This document shows positions 6,888 to 16,293 of a stretch of DNA of 35,495 nucleotides, one piece after another. The stretch comes from SHAN690 sp040221375. GTDB taxonomy: Bacteria > Bacteroidota > Bacteroidia > Flavobacteriales_G > Salibacteraceae. The stretch covers positions 1 through 35,495 of the forward strand of contig JAVKEP010000033.1 in assembly GCA_040221375.1 (NCBI GenBank), read 5' to 3'. The notes under the pieces were generated by a model that saw only the letters and a program-made list of their open reading frames with translations, searched no databases and had not been told where the DNA came from. Positions within the stretch are counted from its first letter, which is position 1. Every line of letters starts with the position of its first letter. A program made the translations under genes and the position numbers.

Positions 6888-9800
6888 ATGAGGCATTTTC
6901 CCCATATCGCAGCGCCCCTGCGCATCCTGATCTTGACCGCATGCATCGCCTGTGCTTCAGGAATGAAACCCGCCGCAGCTCAAGAACGTACTTTTACGCT
7001 GGCGCTCACACAGGATTCAACCTTGCTCGACACACACAGCATTATTCCAGAAAGCTTCACCTTGACTGGTCTTGACAGTGACTCGTACACCGTGGATTTC
7101 GCCAAAGCCTTGCTGGTCGTGGACCCATCCGTGGCACTTCCGCACGAGGTGGAGGTCACTTTTGTCACGTTCCCATTCAATTTCACCGCTCCATTTCAGC
7201 ACAAGGACGAAGGACAAATTGCAGCGCGCCAGAGGGTATACAACCCGTTTCGTTCTACGGCTGCGGATCGAGAAAACGGGGATTTGCTCAACTTAGGCGA
7301 CATTGAAAAGCGCGGAAGTATTTCTAGGGGAATATCGGTGGGTAGTGCGCAAAACTTAAGCGTGAATTCAAGTCTCAACGTCCAGCTTTCGGGCCGATTG
7401 AACGAACGGTTTAGCATCGTTGCCGCAATTGCAGATCAAAACATTCCCATTCAACCCGATGGCAACACGCAACAGTTGCAGGACTTTGACCAAGTGTACA
7501 TTCAAGTATTTGATGACCACAACCGCTTGACCGCCGGCGACTTTCAGGTAGTGCGCACCGACCAGAGCTATTTCATGCAATTCAACAAACGGCTGCAAGG
7601 TGCACGCATCGAATCCGAGGTGGTGAACCTAGGTGGGGATTCAAGCAACGTCTTAAGGGTGGATGCGAGCGGCGCTGTTTCACGTGGCAAGTTTGCCAGA
7701 CAGACGATTCAAGGGGTCGAGGGAAACCAAGGCCCCTACCGATTGCTGGGTGCGGATGGGGAGCCATTTATCATCGTGCTATCAGGAACAGAGCGTATCT
7801 ATTTGGATGGCCGCTTGTTGCTTCGTGGGCAAGAAAACGATTACGTCATTAACTACAACACGTCAGAAATCACCTTCACGGCCAAGGTTCCGATCACGAA
7901 AGATCGACGCGTGGTTGCCGAATATCAATACTCAGATCGCAACTACGCCAGGTCTATGCTGTACGGAGGTACCAATTATTCAAGCGAGCGCTGGGAGGTC
8001 GATTTGGCCATTTACTCCGAGCAAGACGCAAAGAATCAGCCTTTGCAGCAAAACTTGACCGACGCTCAAAAAGATGTGCTTCGCATGTCGGGAGATGACT
8101 TGAGCGCCGCGGTCGCTTCGAGTGTAGACTCGGTGGCCTTTTCGTCGAATCAATTGCTGTACGATAAAAAGGACACCACGGTGTTTGACTCCGTCCTCGG
8201 CACTTCCATCACGTATGCAGAGGTGTTGGTGTACAGCTCTGACCCGGCTCGAGCGCACTTTCAAGCCGTATTTAGCAACGTAGGCGAAGGAAACGGAGAT
8301 TATGTTTTCGAAGAACAGCTGGCTTTTGGGCGGGTGTATACATGGGTTGCTCCTGTGAACGGGCAGGCCCAAGGAACGCACGCGCCGGTGATTAAACTTG
8401 TGACGCCGAAGCAACGACAAATGATCAGCGCTCGTGCCCAATACAACATTTCAGAAAAAATTACCGCTTCCGTAGAATGGGCGGGTAGTGGGAGTGACGA
8501 AAACACGTTTAGCGCTTCGGACGGAAACGATGATCTGGGCATGGGAGCCAAGGTTGTTCTGGACGGAGAGCAACGAATACATGGAGACTGGCACGCGATC
8601 GGAATCGTTGACTATGAATTTCTCCACCGCAATTTTGAGCAAATAGAACGGTTCCGGGGTGTTGAATTCGATCGCGACTGGAACCTTCGCGGTTTAGACG
8701 TGCCGGATGACCAGAGCGTGCTCGGGGCCCAAATAGGAATGCGCAAGGCGAGGCAGCTCAAGGCAATTTACGGAGTGCGGTCCTTCAACGCGGGCCCGTC
8801 GTTTGAAGGCTTGCAAAACTCCATCGACCTGATGTCTGACGTAAAGCACCTGAAGGGCAGTTACGGAGCCAGCTTGGTGCAACAAAATGGAGACCTGATC
8901 CAATCGGAATTCTTTCAGCACAATACCGACCTCCGCATTCCGATCTGGAAGGTACAGTTAGGCTTCAAAGACGACTTGGAAGACAACCGCAGATTTGATC
9001 CTAGTACGGACACGTTGAGCGCGTTGGCTTATAAATGGTGGGAATGGGAAGCGTCGATTTCTAATCCTGACTCGGCGCTGAATCGCTACAAGGTTTCTTA
9101 TGCGGAGCGGACGGATTGGTTGAAGCATGAACAAGATCTGGGCCGGGCGACATTTGCGCGGATTTATGGCTTTGAAATGGGGTTGAACGACATGAAGAAC
9201 GCGCGTTTTGGGTTTCGGGTAAACTACCGCACGCTCGATATTCTCAACGACGAAATCACAGAACTGCGGCCGGAGAACACCCTTATTTACAGAACCGAGA
9301 ACCAAGTGCGTCTCTTTCAAGGAGCAATTACTTCTACCACTTTTTACGAAATTGGATCTGGCTTAGAAAACCGCCGTGAATTTGTGTACATAGAGACAAC
9401 GCCCGGACAAGGAACCCATATTCACATCGATTACAACGAGGACGGCGAAAAGGATCTGGACGAATTTGAGCTCGCCATGCAGGCTGACCAGGTAGCCTCT
9501 GCCAACTATCTCAAGGTGTTCATTCCGACGAGCGATTACATCAAAGTGTTTCGAAATCAATTTTCGCAATCCCTCTTCATACGGCCGGCCGCGGTGTGGC
9601 GAGGTGAAACCGGTTTGCGCAAGTTCGCCGCCTATTTTTCAGACCAATTTTCGTTTGTTTCGGACCGAAAGACGTTGGAACTACCGTTGTTGGATCAATT
9701 CAATCCGTTCATGCTCGATCTAGAGGACTCGGTGTTACAATCGACCAACGCCAACGTTCGAAATATTTTCTATTTCAACCAAAGCCATCCCATTTTCGGG

Positions 9801-10412
9801 GCTGACCTTACGTACCAGCGGTTAGAGAGTCGCAACCTGTTGACCAGTGGTTTCGAGTCGAGACAAAATGAAAAAGCGGCGGTCGGATTTCGATGGAACT
9901 TTACTTCGATACTGGGATTGGAGGCAAGGGTGGAGCAAGGGATCAAATCCTCGTCTTCGGATGCGAGTATTCTCAACAGCCGAAACTACTCCATTGACTA
10001 CCTACAGGCAGAGCCGAAGCTGGTCATTCAACCCGGAACCCTCTGGCGATTGAGTTTCGTTTTCAATTACAAGGAGCAGGTCAATTCACTCATGATCGAG
10101 GGAGCGGAGACCGGTGGTGAGCGTTCGTTTGCCCGTCGCTCTGGAATGGAGTTCACCTTGAGTTCGCCTGAAAAAGGAAGCCTGTTTTTAACGGGCAACG
10201 TGATTCAAATCAATTATTCTGGCACCCCGGGAAGTCCCGTCGGATTTGAAATGTTGGAAGGCTTGCAGCCAGGGTTGAATGCCACTTGGGGCGCCTCGTA
10301 CCAGCGTACATTGGCCAACAACCTACAGGTGAGTCTTTCCTACAACGGTCGGCAATCTCCTGGACTGCGAATGATCCATACTGGCGGCCTTGAAGCCCGG
10401 GCGTTTTTCTAA
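6888..10412 (+). CDS. Large outer-membrane beta-barrel protein, function unknown
   Basis: This 1174-residue protein has an N-terminal signal peptide with a hydrophobic core (LRILILTACIACASG) and a likely cleavage after PAAAQ. The start ATG 6888 was preferred over a TTG at 6870 because the signal peptide then has a normal length. After a short beta-rich N-terminal domain come GSISRGISVGSAQNLSVN and LNVQLSGRLNERFSIVAAI, and then long stretches of alternating polar/hydrophobic strands typical of barrels. The last residue is Phe (ARAFF), the usual beta-barrel assembly signal. The N-terminal stretch around residues 140-240 is a pattern I associate with large uncharacterised Bacteroidota outer-membrane proteins. 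It has no cofactor or enzyme motif that I recognise. The SprA translocon of T9SS is larger, so I do not equate the two. Confidence 0.8.
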   Translation: MRHFPHIAAPLRILILTACIACASGMKPAAAQERTFTLALTQDSTLLDTHSIIPESFTLTGLDSDSYTVDFAKALLVVDPSVALPHEVEVTFVTFPFNFTAPFQHKDEGQIAARQRVYNPFRSTAADRENGDLLNLGDIEKRGSISRGISVGSAQNLSVNSSLNVQLSGRLNERFSIVAAIADQNIPIQPDGNTQQLQDFDQVYIQVFDDHNRLTAGDFQVVRTDQSYFMQFNKRLQGARIESEVVNLGGDSSNVLRVDASGAVSRGKFARQTIQGVEGNQGPYRLLGADGEPFIIVLSGTERIYLDGRLLLRGQENDYVINYNTSEITFTAKVPITKDRRVVAEYQYSDRNYARSMLYGGTNYSSERWEVDLAIYSEQDAKNQPLQQNLTDAQKDVLRMSGDDLSAAVASSVDSVAFSSNQLLYDKKDTTVFDSVLGTSITYAEVLVYSSDPARAHFQAVFSNVGEGNGDYVFEEQLAFGRVYTWVAPVNGQAQGTHAPVIKLVTPKQRQMISARAQYNISEKITASVEWAGSGSDENTFSASDGNDDLGMGAKVVLDGEQRIHGDWHAIGIVDYEFLHRNFEQIERFRGVEFDRDWNLRGLDVPDDQSVLGAQIGMRKARQLKAIYGVRSFNAGPSFEGLQNSIDLMSDVKHLKGSYGASLVQQNGDLIQSEFFQHNTDLRIPIWKVQLGFKDDLEDNRRFDPSTDTLSALAYKWWEWEASISNPDSALNRYKVSYAERTDWLKHEQDLGRATFARIYGFEMGLNDMKNARFGFRVNYRTLDILNDEITELRPENTLIYRTENQVRLFQGAITSTTFYEIGSGLENRREFVYIETTPGQGTHIHIDYNEDGEKDLDEFELAMQADQVASANYLKVFIPTSDYIKVFRNQFSQSLFIRPAAVWRGETGLRKFAAYFSDQFSFVSDRKTLELPLLDQFNPFMLDLEDSVLQSTNANVRNIFYFNQSHPIFGADLTYQRLESRNLLTSGFESRQNEKAAVGFRWNFTSILGLEARVEQGIKSSSSDASILNSRNYSIDYLQAEPKLVIQPGTLWRLSFVFNYKEQVNSLMIEGAETGGERSFARRSGMEFTLSSPEKGSLFLTGNVIQINYSGTPGSPVGFEMLEGLQPGLNATWGASYQRTLANNLQVSLSYNGRQSPGLRMIHTGGLEARAFF

Positions 10413-10431
10413 ACCTGGGTGCTTTCTGCGT

Positions 10432-10524
10432 GAGGGATAGTAGCGGCAGCTCCCACGCCAATGGCGTGGGACTATAGCGGATAGCCCGACCGAGTGACGC
10501 GCTAGCTTCGCTCGGGCACGCCCA
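10432..10524 (+). ncRNA. Structured intergenic element resembling Flavo-1 RNA
   Basis: Between two converging genes lies a compact folded element. A perfect 10-base inverted repeat (TCCCACGCCA 10451-10460, TGGCGTGGGA 10462-10471) is flanked by GGGATAGTAGCGGCAGC on its left and CTATAGCGGATAGCCCG on its right. A second stem follows, CCGAGTG (10490-10496) with CGCTCGG (10509-10515), then GCACGCCCAC. The paired AGCGG motifs around a variable hairpin, followed by a second hairpin and GCCC, match my memory of a repeated flavobacterial intergenic element, probably the Flavo-1 motif in Rfam. The structure is seen directly; the family name is from recall and untested. It could also serve as a transcription end for either neighbour. 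Confidence 0.55.
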
Positions 10525-10548
10525 CATCTTTCTTCAGATCGATCTAGC

Positions 10549-11454
10549 TTACTTCAATTCAAAACTGGTACTCCCCATGAGGTAATCTTCTGCGTAAATT
10601 TCTACGAGGTACTTTCCTTCGAGGGCTTCTTCATTCATGTCCCAATAGAGGCACATATCGGTTTCTTCGTTCTCGTACATGATCTCTTCTTTCCTAGAGT
10701 AGAGCCCTTCTTTTCCTTCGTAGGTAAACATGTATTCTTTGTCCTGATCAAAGGCCAGCACCTTGCCGTCTGGACCGATGATGCGCAGATAAATGTCCTT
10801 CTTACCTGGTTTTGAAACCTCGTTTTTATCGATGGTAAAGCACGTCTTGATTTTATCCACTCGCTTAGCGCGGTCGGTTTCTCGATGAACGGTGTTGTTC
10901 TTGACGCGTTGGCCGAGGGATACCAAGTCTACCACCTTCAGCTTTGACCCGATCTTGACCTTTTCGGCGAGAGCGTCATTCTTGCTGCTGAGTTCTTGGT
11001 TTTGTTCTTTTTGCTTGGTGAGTTTGGTCTCCACTTGCGCCTTCTGTACGATGAGCTCCTGATTGGCTGTATTCAGTGAGTCGATCGTAACGAGATAATT
11101 CTTCATTACCTCACGGAGCGTTTTGGCTTCCTTTCTCAATTTGTGGATGATCCACGCATCGTCTTTGTGCTTTTCTGCTTCTTTCATTAACGCTTCGATC
11201 TCTGCTCTTTGCTCCGCAACCTGAGCGAGGATCTCCTCATTATCAGTAGTAACGGAGTCGTATTGGGCGAGCATGTCTTGGAGCTCCATGCTGAGGGCGT
11301 CCTTTTCGGCGCTCAAATCCGTGTTGTTGGTGACCAGTTCCACGTTTTCTTGGCGTTCGTTGTAGAACAAAAACAGCGTAGCTGCATTGGTGATGACCAA
11401 TAAGACCAAGATGACAATCAGTCCTTTATTACTTTTCTCTTTGTTTTCAGCCAT
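10549..11454 (-). CDS. Membrane-anchored coiled-coil protein of unknown function
   Basis: This 301-residue protein has one transmembrane helix near its N-terminus (GLIVILVLLVITNAATLFLF, residues 11-30) and no cleavage site. It is followed by a coiled coil of about 150 residues (ELVTNNTDLSAEKDAL to SSKNDALAEK). The C-terminal domain of about 110 residues is predicted to be beta-rich: RVDKIKTCFTIDKNEV, DIYLRIIGPDGKVLAF, then KYLVEIYAEDYLMGSTSFEL. The topology suggests a cytoplasmic stub of about ten residues and a periplasmic coiled coil ending in an immunoglobulin-like sandwich. Proteins of this layout are common in Bacteroidota but I know of no assigned function. It has its own exact -7 element, and its 3' end faces the structured element at 10432-10524. 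Confidence 0.78.
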   Translation of the reverse strand: MAENKEKSNKGLIVILVLLVITNAATLFLFYNERQENVELVTNNTDLSAEKDALSMELQDMLAQYDSVTTDNEEILAQVAEQRAEIEALMKEAEKHKDDAWIIHKLRKEAKTLREVMKNYLVTIDSLNTANQELIVQKAQVETKLTKQKEQNQELSSKNDALAEKVKIGSKLKVVDLVSLGQRVKNNTVHRETDRAKRVDKIKTCFTIDKNEVSKPGKKDIYLRIIGPDGKVLAFDQDKEYMFTYEGKEGLYSRKEEIMYENEETDMCLYWDMNEEALEGKYLVEIYAEDYLMGSTSFELK

Positions 11455-11476
11455 GACCGAATGAATTATTAGAATA

Positions 11477-11484
11477 CAAAGCTA
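11477..11484 (-). promoter_or_regulatory. -7 promoter element (TAGCTTTG)
   Basis: An exact TAnnTTTG match on the minus strand, 22 bases before the ATG of the coiled-coil protein gene. It has the same sequence and nearly the same spacing as the elements for the genes at 3334 and 6721. Confidence 0.5.
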
Positions 11485-11580
11485 GGAACGTTCAGATGCG
11501 AAAATCTTATGCAGCTAATGATTTTTTGGCAGTGCGCTGTTAGCTCATACATTGACATCGACGCTCCGAGCGCGCGTGCT

Positions 11581-11588
11581 TACTTTTG
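11581..11588 (+). promoter_or_regulatory. -7 promoter element (TACTTTTG), leaderless arrangement
   Basis: An exact TAnnTTTG match that ends 4 bases before ATG 11593. Transcription would normally start about 5-8 bases after the element, that is, on or next to the start codon. This supports ATG 11593 as the true start of the small membrane protein rather than the upstream ATG at 11509. Confidence 0.45.
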
Positions 11589-11592
11589 GGCC

Positions 11593-11850
11593 ATGGATAG
11601 AGCGACCAATCTCTTAATCGGATTCATCAGTGTCATTCCGGGCATCATCATGGCATTGGGACTCTGGCACAGCATCAACACCCTACCCGTCCTGGACGTA
11701 ATGGTGAAACGGACGCTGGGCAGCTTCGTCATCATTTCTGTGATCGCGATCCTTCAAACCAAGAAAGACGTAAAGCGCGTCTCGCAATTGGGCATAGCTG
11801 TCGGTTTTTTGTGGACACTCACGGCCTTGATTCTCGAGTTGGACTTATGA
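11593..11850 (+). CDS. Small three-helix membrane protein
   Basis: This 85-residue protein has about three hydrophobic helices: LLIGFISVIPGIIMALGLWH, then SFVIISVIAILQT, then LGIAVGFLWTLTALILELDL. Basic residues lie between the last two (KKDVKRVSQ). An in-frame ATG at 11509 would add 28 residues without hydrophobic character. The later ATG is preferred because a -7 element sits just ahead of it. Its stop overlaps the start of the DEXH helicase gene by ATGA, so translation of the two is probably coupled. I do not recognise the family. Whether it has any link to DNA repair or is simply a lead gene of the operon cannot be told from sequence. Confidence 0.65.
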   Translation: MDRATNLLIGFISVIPGIIMALGLWHSINTLPVLDVMVKRTLGSFVIISVIAILQTKKDVKRVSQLGIAVGFLWTLTALILELDL

Positions 11851-14267
11851 TTCAGGCGCGCGCAGAGGATTGGTTTTCCGCCCAAGGGTGGAAGGTCTTT
11901 CCTTTCCAACAGCGCGCTTGGCAGGCTTTTGAAGCAGGGAAAAATGGCATCATCAACGCTCCTACAGGAAGCGGGAAGACCTATTCCCTCCTCCTGCCCA
12001 TCTTACTTGCCATCGATTCTCAAGAACGAAGCGGCAAAGGCATCCAAGCCATTTGGATCACCCCGATTCGTGCGCTGGCCAAAGAAATACAGCAAAGCGC
12101 TCAACGGGCTTGCACGGGAATGGGAATCCATGCGGAAATCGCGATCCGCACAGGCGATACGAGCACCAAGGAAAAGGCGCGCCTCAAGAAATCACCTCCC
12201 GACATTCTCATCACCACTCCCGAAACGCTCCACTTATTAATCGCCCAAAAAGGCTATCCAGGGTACTTTAAAGATTTGATTGCCATCGTCATGGATGAAT
12301 GGCACGAACTGATTGGGTCCAAGCGTGGCGTGCAAGTAGAACTGGCGCTCTCTCGGTTGAAAAGTACTTCGCCCAAGCTGCGTATTTGGGGCATCTCCGC
12401 TACCATTGGAAACATGGAAGAATCGCTCGAGGTGCTCTTGGGGAATTGGCACGAGGAGAGGGAGCGCGTTTTTATCCGCGGGGATTTCGACAAGAAGATC
12501 GTGGTCGAGTCCATCTTTCCGGACGAGTTGGACACGCTTCCTTGGGCGGGTCATTTAGGCCTGCGGCTGCTGGACAAAGTGATTCCCATCTTGCTTCGGA
12601 GCGAAAGCACGCTGTTGTTCCTGAACACGCGCGGACAAGCCGAGATCTGGTACCAAAAACTGCTAGAGCACTCGCCTGATTTTGCCGGGGTTGTGGCCTT
12701 GCATCACGGTTCCATGAGCAAGGAAACCCGCCATTGGGTAGAAGATGCGTTGTACGACGGCCGACTCAAGGTAGTGATTTGCACCTCAAGCCTCGACCTC
12801 GGTGTCGACTTTCGACCTGTAGACACCATCATTCAGGTGGGAGGGCCGAAAGGCGTGTCAAGGTTTATGCAGCGAGCCGGAAGAAGCGGTCATCAACCAG
12901 GCGCCACGAGCAAAATCTACTTTTTACCGACGCATTCGCTTGAGTTGATTGAGGCAGCTGCATTGCGAGAAGCGGTAGATCTGAAATTGGCGGAGAGCCG
13001 CGTTCCCTTTGTCCGGTCCTTTGATGTACTGCTTCAGTATTTGGTAACCTTAGCCGTTTCGGATGGGTTTCGTCCTGAGCTGATCTTCCCTGAAATAACC
13101 AGCACGTTTTGCTTCAATTCTATTTCAGAAGATGAATGGCGCTGGTGCTTGGACTTCATCGTTTATGGGGGCAATTCGCTCAACAGCTATGATGAGTTCC
13201 ACAAAGTGGTCATTGAAGATGGCCTGTACAGAGTAACGAGCAAGCGCGTGGCCATGCGACACCGCCTCAGTATGGGAACGATCGTCAGCGACGCTATGCT
13301 CAAGGTGAAGATCGAACGCGGCGCTTATTTGGGCACCGTAGAAGAGTACTTCGTATCGCGCTTGAGTCCTGGGGATGCGTTCTGGTTTGCAGGAAGAAGC
13401 CTGGAGCTGATTCGGATCAAAGACATGACGGTGCAGGTGCGTAAGTCGAACAAGGAAACCGGTCCGATTCCGAGCTGGCAAGGGGGCCGGATGCCGCTGA
13501 GTTCTCAGATGTCGAAGATGCTTCGGAAAAAACTGAACGAGGCAGTCCTTGGCGCGTCGAACGATCCAGAGGTCCTCTTTCTACGGCCTTTGATAGATCA
13601 ACAACAGCGCGATTCCATCGTGCCCCAGGCGCATCAGTTTCTGATCGAAGAATTCGAGAGCAAGGACGGCCACCACGTGTTGATGTACCCATTCGAAGGT
13701 CGCTTTGTGCATGAAGGGTTGGGGGCGCTGCTCGCCTATCGCATTTCGCTTTTGCAGCCGATAAGCTTCAGCATTGCCATGAACGACTACGGCTTTGAGC
13801 TGCTCTCTGATCAACCCATTTCCATCCGAGAAGCCATCGATACCAATATTTTCTCTACGGAGCATCTGATGGACGACATCCTTGCCAGCGTGAACTCGGT
13901 AGAAATGGCAAAACGACGGTTCAGAGAAATAGCGAGCATTTCGGGCTTGGTCTTTCAGGGCTATCCGAATAAGCAGAAGAAAGACCATCACCTGCAAGCG
14001 AGCTCTCAGCTGTTTTTTAGCGTCTTTGAGGACTACGAAAAAACCAACCTCCTCCTTCGGCAGGCCTATGACGAAGTGATGGATTTTCAACTCGAGGAGG
14101 CCAGGATGCGCGAAGCATTGAAGCGCATCAACGGGCAAGAAATTGTCATCACTCGACCCGATAAATTCACGCCCTTTGCATTTCCCATCCTCGTGGATCG
14201 CATGCGTGAGAAACTCACATCGGAGAAGCTCCAGGATCGCATTCAAAAAATGAAAGTCGCGCTATAA
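11847..14267 (+). CDS. Ligase-associated DNA-damage-response DEXH helicase (Lhr-like)
   Basis: This 806-residue superfamily 2 helicase belongs to the Lhr group. The Walker A is APTGSGKT at 38-45, motif II is DEWH at 150-153 within VMDEWHEL, SAT (ISATIGN) is motif III, and motif VI is QRAGRSG at 342-348. The DEWH box and the length of about 800 residues fit the bacterial subgroup usually encoded beside an ATP-dependent ligase, a metallo-beta-lactamase exonuclease and the phosphoesterase PdeM. The start is ATG 11847 because it overlaps the previous stop (ATGA); a frame from 11811 would overlap more and lacks support. The sensor kinase gene starts 28 bases downstream, and pdeM follows that. The ligase and exonuclease are not in the window. 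Confidence 0.9.
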   Translation: MIQARAEDWFSAQGWKVFPFQQRAWQAFEAGKNGIINAPTGSGKTYSLLLPILLAIDSQERSGKGIQAIWITPIRALAKEIQQSAQRACTGMGIHAEIAIRTGDTSTKEKARLKKSPPDILITTPETLHLLIAQKGYPGYFKDLIAIVMDEWHELIGSKRGVQVELALSRLKSTSPKLRIWGISATIGNMEESLEVLLGNWHEERERVFIRGDFDKKIVVESIFPDELDTLPWAGHLGLRLLDKVIPILLRSESTLLFLNTRGQAEIWYQKLLEHSPDFAGVVALHHGSMSKETRHWVEDALYDGRLKVVICTSSLDLGVDFRPVDTIIQVGGPKGVSRFMQRAGRSGHQPGATSKIYFLPTHSLELIEAAALREAVDLKLAESRVPFVRSFDVLLQYLVTLAVSDGFRPELIFPEITSTFCFNSISEDEWRWCLDFIVYGGNSLNSYDEFHKVVIEDGLYRVTSKRVAMRHRLSMGTIVSDAMLKVKIERGAYLGTVEEYFVSRLSPGDAFWFAGRSLELIRIKDMTVQVRKSNKETGPIPSWQGGRMPLSSQMSKMLRKKLNEAVLGASNDPEVLFLRPLIDQQQRDSIVPQAHQFLIEEFESKDGHHVLMYPFEGRFVHEGLGALLAYRISLLQPISFSIAMNDYGFELLSDQPISIREAIDTNIFSTEHLMDDILASVNSVEMAKRRFREIASISGLVFQGYPNKQKKDHHLQASSQLFFSVFEDYEKTNLLLRQAYDEVMDFQLEEARMREALKRINGQEIVITRPDKFTPFAFPILVDRMREKLTSEKLQDRIQKMKVAL

Positions 14268-14283
14268 GCCGATTATTTTCTGA

Positions 14284-14291
14284 CATCTTTG
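14284..14291 (+). promoter_or_regulatory. Weak -7-like element (CATCTTTG) before the sensor kinase
   Basis: CATCTTTG differs from TAnnTTTG at one base and ends 4 bases before ATG 14296, the same distance as the element at 11581-11588. It may give the kinase gene an internal promoter, but read-through from the helicase gene is just as likely. Confidence 0.25.
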
Positions 14292-14295
14292 GGGC

Positions 14296-16293
14296 ATGTT
14301 TTGCAAAACATTCGCCTTCGTTCTTCTTATGATCCCTTTTTGCGCGATGGCACAAGGGGATGTTCGCATAGACAGCCTCATCCTGGCGGCTTCAGGCGCC
14401 GAGGGTTCTGAGCAAGAACGAATGCTCAACGAGGCCCTCGACTTGGCTTCGAGATCGGATTCGGCGACATTGACCAGCACCATTGAAGCGATCACAGCAT
14501 TGACTACCTCCTCTAAAGTGGATCATCGCATAAAGTACCATCGGGCCCGCTGGCTTGGCAGGAATGGCCGCGTCGAGGAGCAAGTCTACGAATTGCTCGA
14601 CTTATCTAAAGTCCTGCCCGAGGAGGGGGATCCCGAGCTGCGGTTTCTGGTTCCGTTCATCACTGGAAATTCATACTTGGGCTTGGGGAGTCTTGAAAAG
14701 GCAATTGCCTATGGTTTGGACGCGCTGAAGGAAGCAAGCCGTACCGACGAACCCTTGGATTCGATCGATGCGCTAAACATGATTGGCGAAGCTTACCGGG
14801 CCAAAAGGGACCCCTCCATGGCGTTGGATTATTACCGCCGTGCCTATGCGATTGCAGAACGCAACCGTGATTCATTGTTCATGGCCCGATTGCTCAACAA
14901 CCGAGGCATCGCCTTGTCAAAATTGGAGCGTTTTGACGCGGCGAGAACCGTCTTGGAAACAGGGTATGAAATCGCCATTGCCATCGACAGTAAGGTCGGG
15001 CAGGCCCGTTTATTGACCAATTTAGGATTTAACGAAAAGGAGCGCGGGAATTATTTGGAGGCGCTGTCCTTTTACAAGCAATCACTCAAAATCAAGGAGT
15101 CTTTAGGCAATGACTTGAGTACTGCATATACGTTGAACGACATTGGCGAGGCGCTCTCACGCCTCGGACAGTTTAAGCAGAGTTTAGCTTACTCGAGAAG
15201 AGCGCTGAACATTGCGACGAAAAACGACGCCTTGTATTATATGCGAGACATGAGTAGAACCTTGGCGGCGACGTTTGCCCTGGCTGGCATTCACGACAGT
15301 GCGTACCTCTATCAATACCAAGCGCAAAACATCGCCGACAGCATTTTTAAAGAGGACAGCTTTCGGGAAATCGCTCGATTGGAACGATCTCAAGAATTGC
15401 AACAAAAGGCCCTCGAGAATGAACTCCTAGCAAAAGAAAATGAGGCCGCTAACCTTTCCCTTCAGCGTCAATCATGGGTCGCTGCCTTTGCATTAGCGCT
15501 CGGAATTGGCGGATTGGTCATTGGCTTTCTGATCTGGAGGGCAGGACGAACCAGAAAGCGCTTAATGGAGCGTCTCGAGGCTAGAAATCAGGCGCTGGAC
15601 GCGGCAAATGAAAAACTTCATCATTTGCTAAACGAGCAGGATAGCCTCTTCAATATTGTCACCCACGACTTGAAAGGGCCGCTCACAAATGCGCAACGAT
15701 TATTAGCGTACGAAAGTGAAGAGTCATCCGAGGAGGAAAAAAAGAAACTGCGAAGCATGGTCCAATACTCGGTTGGAGGCGCCTTAGATTTCATCACTGA
15801 GTTCAATGTGCTTCACGAAATTGAAAAGTCTTCATCGCTCCCCCCCTCCGATACATTTGACCTTACTTCATTGATTCAAGAAGAGATCGCGCATTTTTCA
15901 AGCACGATTGAGGAGCGAAAACTCACGCTTCACTTCAACAAGGAAGTTCCGGTTCAACTATCCACGGTACAAACCTACCTCAGGCACATTGTACACAACC
16001 TCATTTCGAATGCGATTAAATACTCCGACCCCAAGGGAAGTGTGTTCATTACCATTACCAAGGCAGATACCTTGCGCTTGTCCATCGAAGATCAAGGCGT
16101 AGGCATCGCTAAGCAAGATCAAGGCCGCATTTTCGAACGTTTCTATCGCGGCGATCAAAACGGGAGTTCCTCTCCGTCAAACGGCCTCGGTTTGTCGCTC
16201 GTGGCGCTCTTGGTTGAAAAATTGGGTGGAAGCATTCGGGTCAACAGCGACTTAGGAAGCGGCGCCGAATTCATCGTTCAACTTCCCTTATGA
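14296..16293 (+). CDS. TPR-containing sensor histidine kinase
   Basis: This 665-residue membrane kinase has a signal peptide (FAFVLLMIPFCAMAQ), a periplasmic domain with about five or six tetratricopeptide repeats (roughly 100-350; LLNNRGIALSKLERFDAA and LLTNLGFNEKERGNYLEAL are typical), and a short coiled coil. A transmembrane helix follows at about 394-415 (WVAAFALALGIGGLVIGFLI), then the catalytic part. The H-box is VTHDLKGPL with the phospho-acceptor His457. The N-box is NLISNAIKYS (568-577), G1 is DQGVGI (599-604), and the G2 loop ends in NGLGLSL. All ATPase motifs are intact. No response regulator is encoded in the window, so its target is unknown. Its stop overlaps the pdeM start by ATGA. 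The kinase call is firm; a link to DNA damage is only suggested by position. Confidence 0.93.
   Translation: MFCKTFAFVLLMIPFCAMAQGDVRIDSLILAASGAEGSEQERMLNEALDLASRSDSATLTSTIEAITALTTSSKVDHRIKYHRARWLGRNGRVEEQVYELLDLSKVLPEEGDPELRFLVPFITGNSYLGLGSLEKAIAYGLDALKEASRTDEPLDSIDALNMIGEAYRAKRDPSMALDYYRRAYAIAERNRDSLFMARLLNNRGIALSKLERFDAARTVLETGYEIAIAIDSKVGQARLLTNLGFNEKERGNYLEALSFYKQSLKIKESLGNDLSTAYTLNDIGEALSRLGQFKQSLAYSRRALNIATKNDALYYMRDMSRTLAATFALAGIHDSAYLYQYQAQNIADSIFKEDSFREIARLERSQELQQKALENELLAKENEAANLSLQRQSWVAAFALALGIGGLVIGFLIWRAGRTRKRLMERLEARNQALDAANEKLHHLLNEQDSLFNIVTHDLKGPLTNAQRLLAYESEESSEEEKKKLRSMVQYSVGGALDFITEFNVLHEIEKSSSLPPSDTFDLTSLIQEEIAHFSSTIEERKLTLHFNKEVPVQLSTVQTYLRHIVHNLISNAIKYSDPKGSVFITITKADTLRLSIEDQGVGIAKQDQGRIFERFYRGDQNGSSSPSNGLGLSLVALLVEKLGGSIRVNSDLGSGAEFIVQLPL

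Noticed and set aside
12237..13692. Several minus- and alternate-frame open frames over the helicase
   Set aside because: They are shadows of the DEXH helicase, which has all motifs intact.
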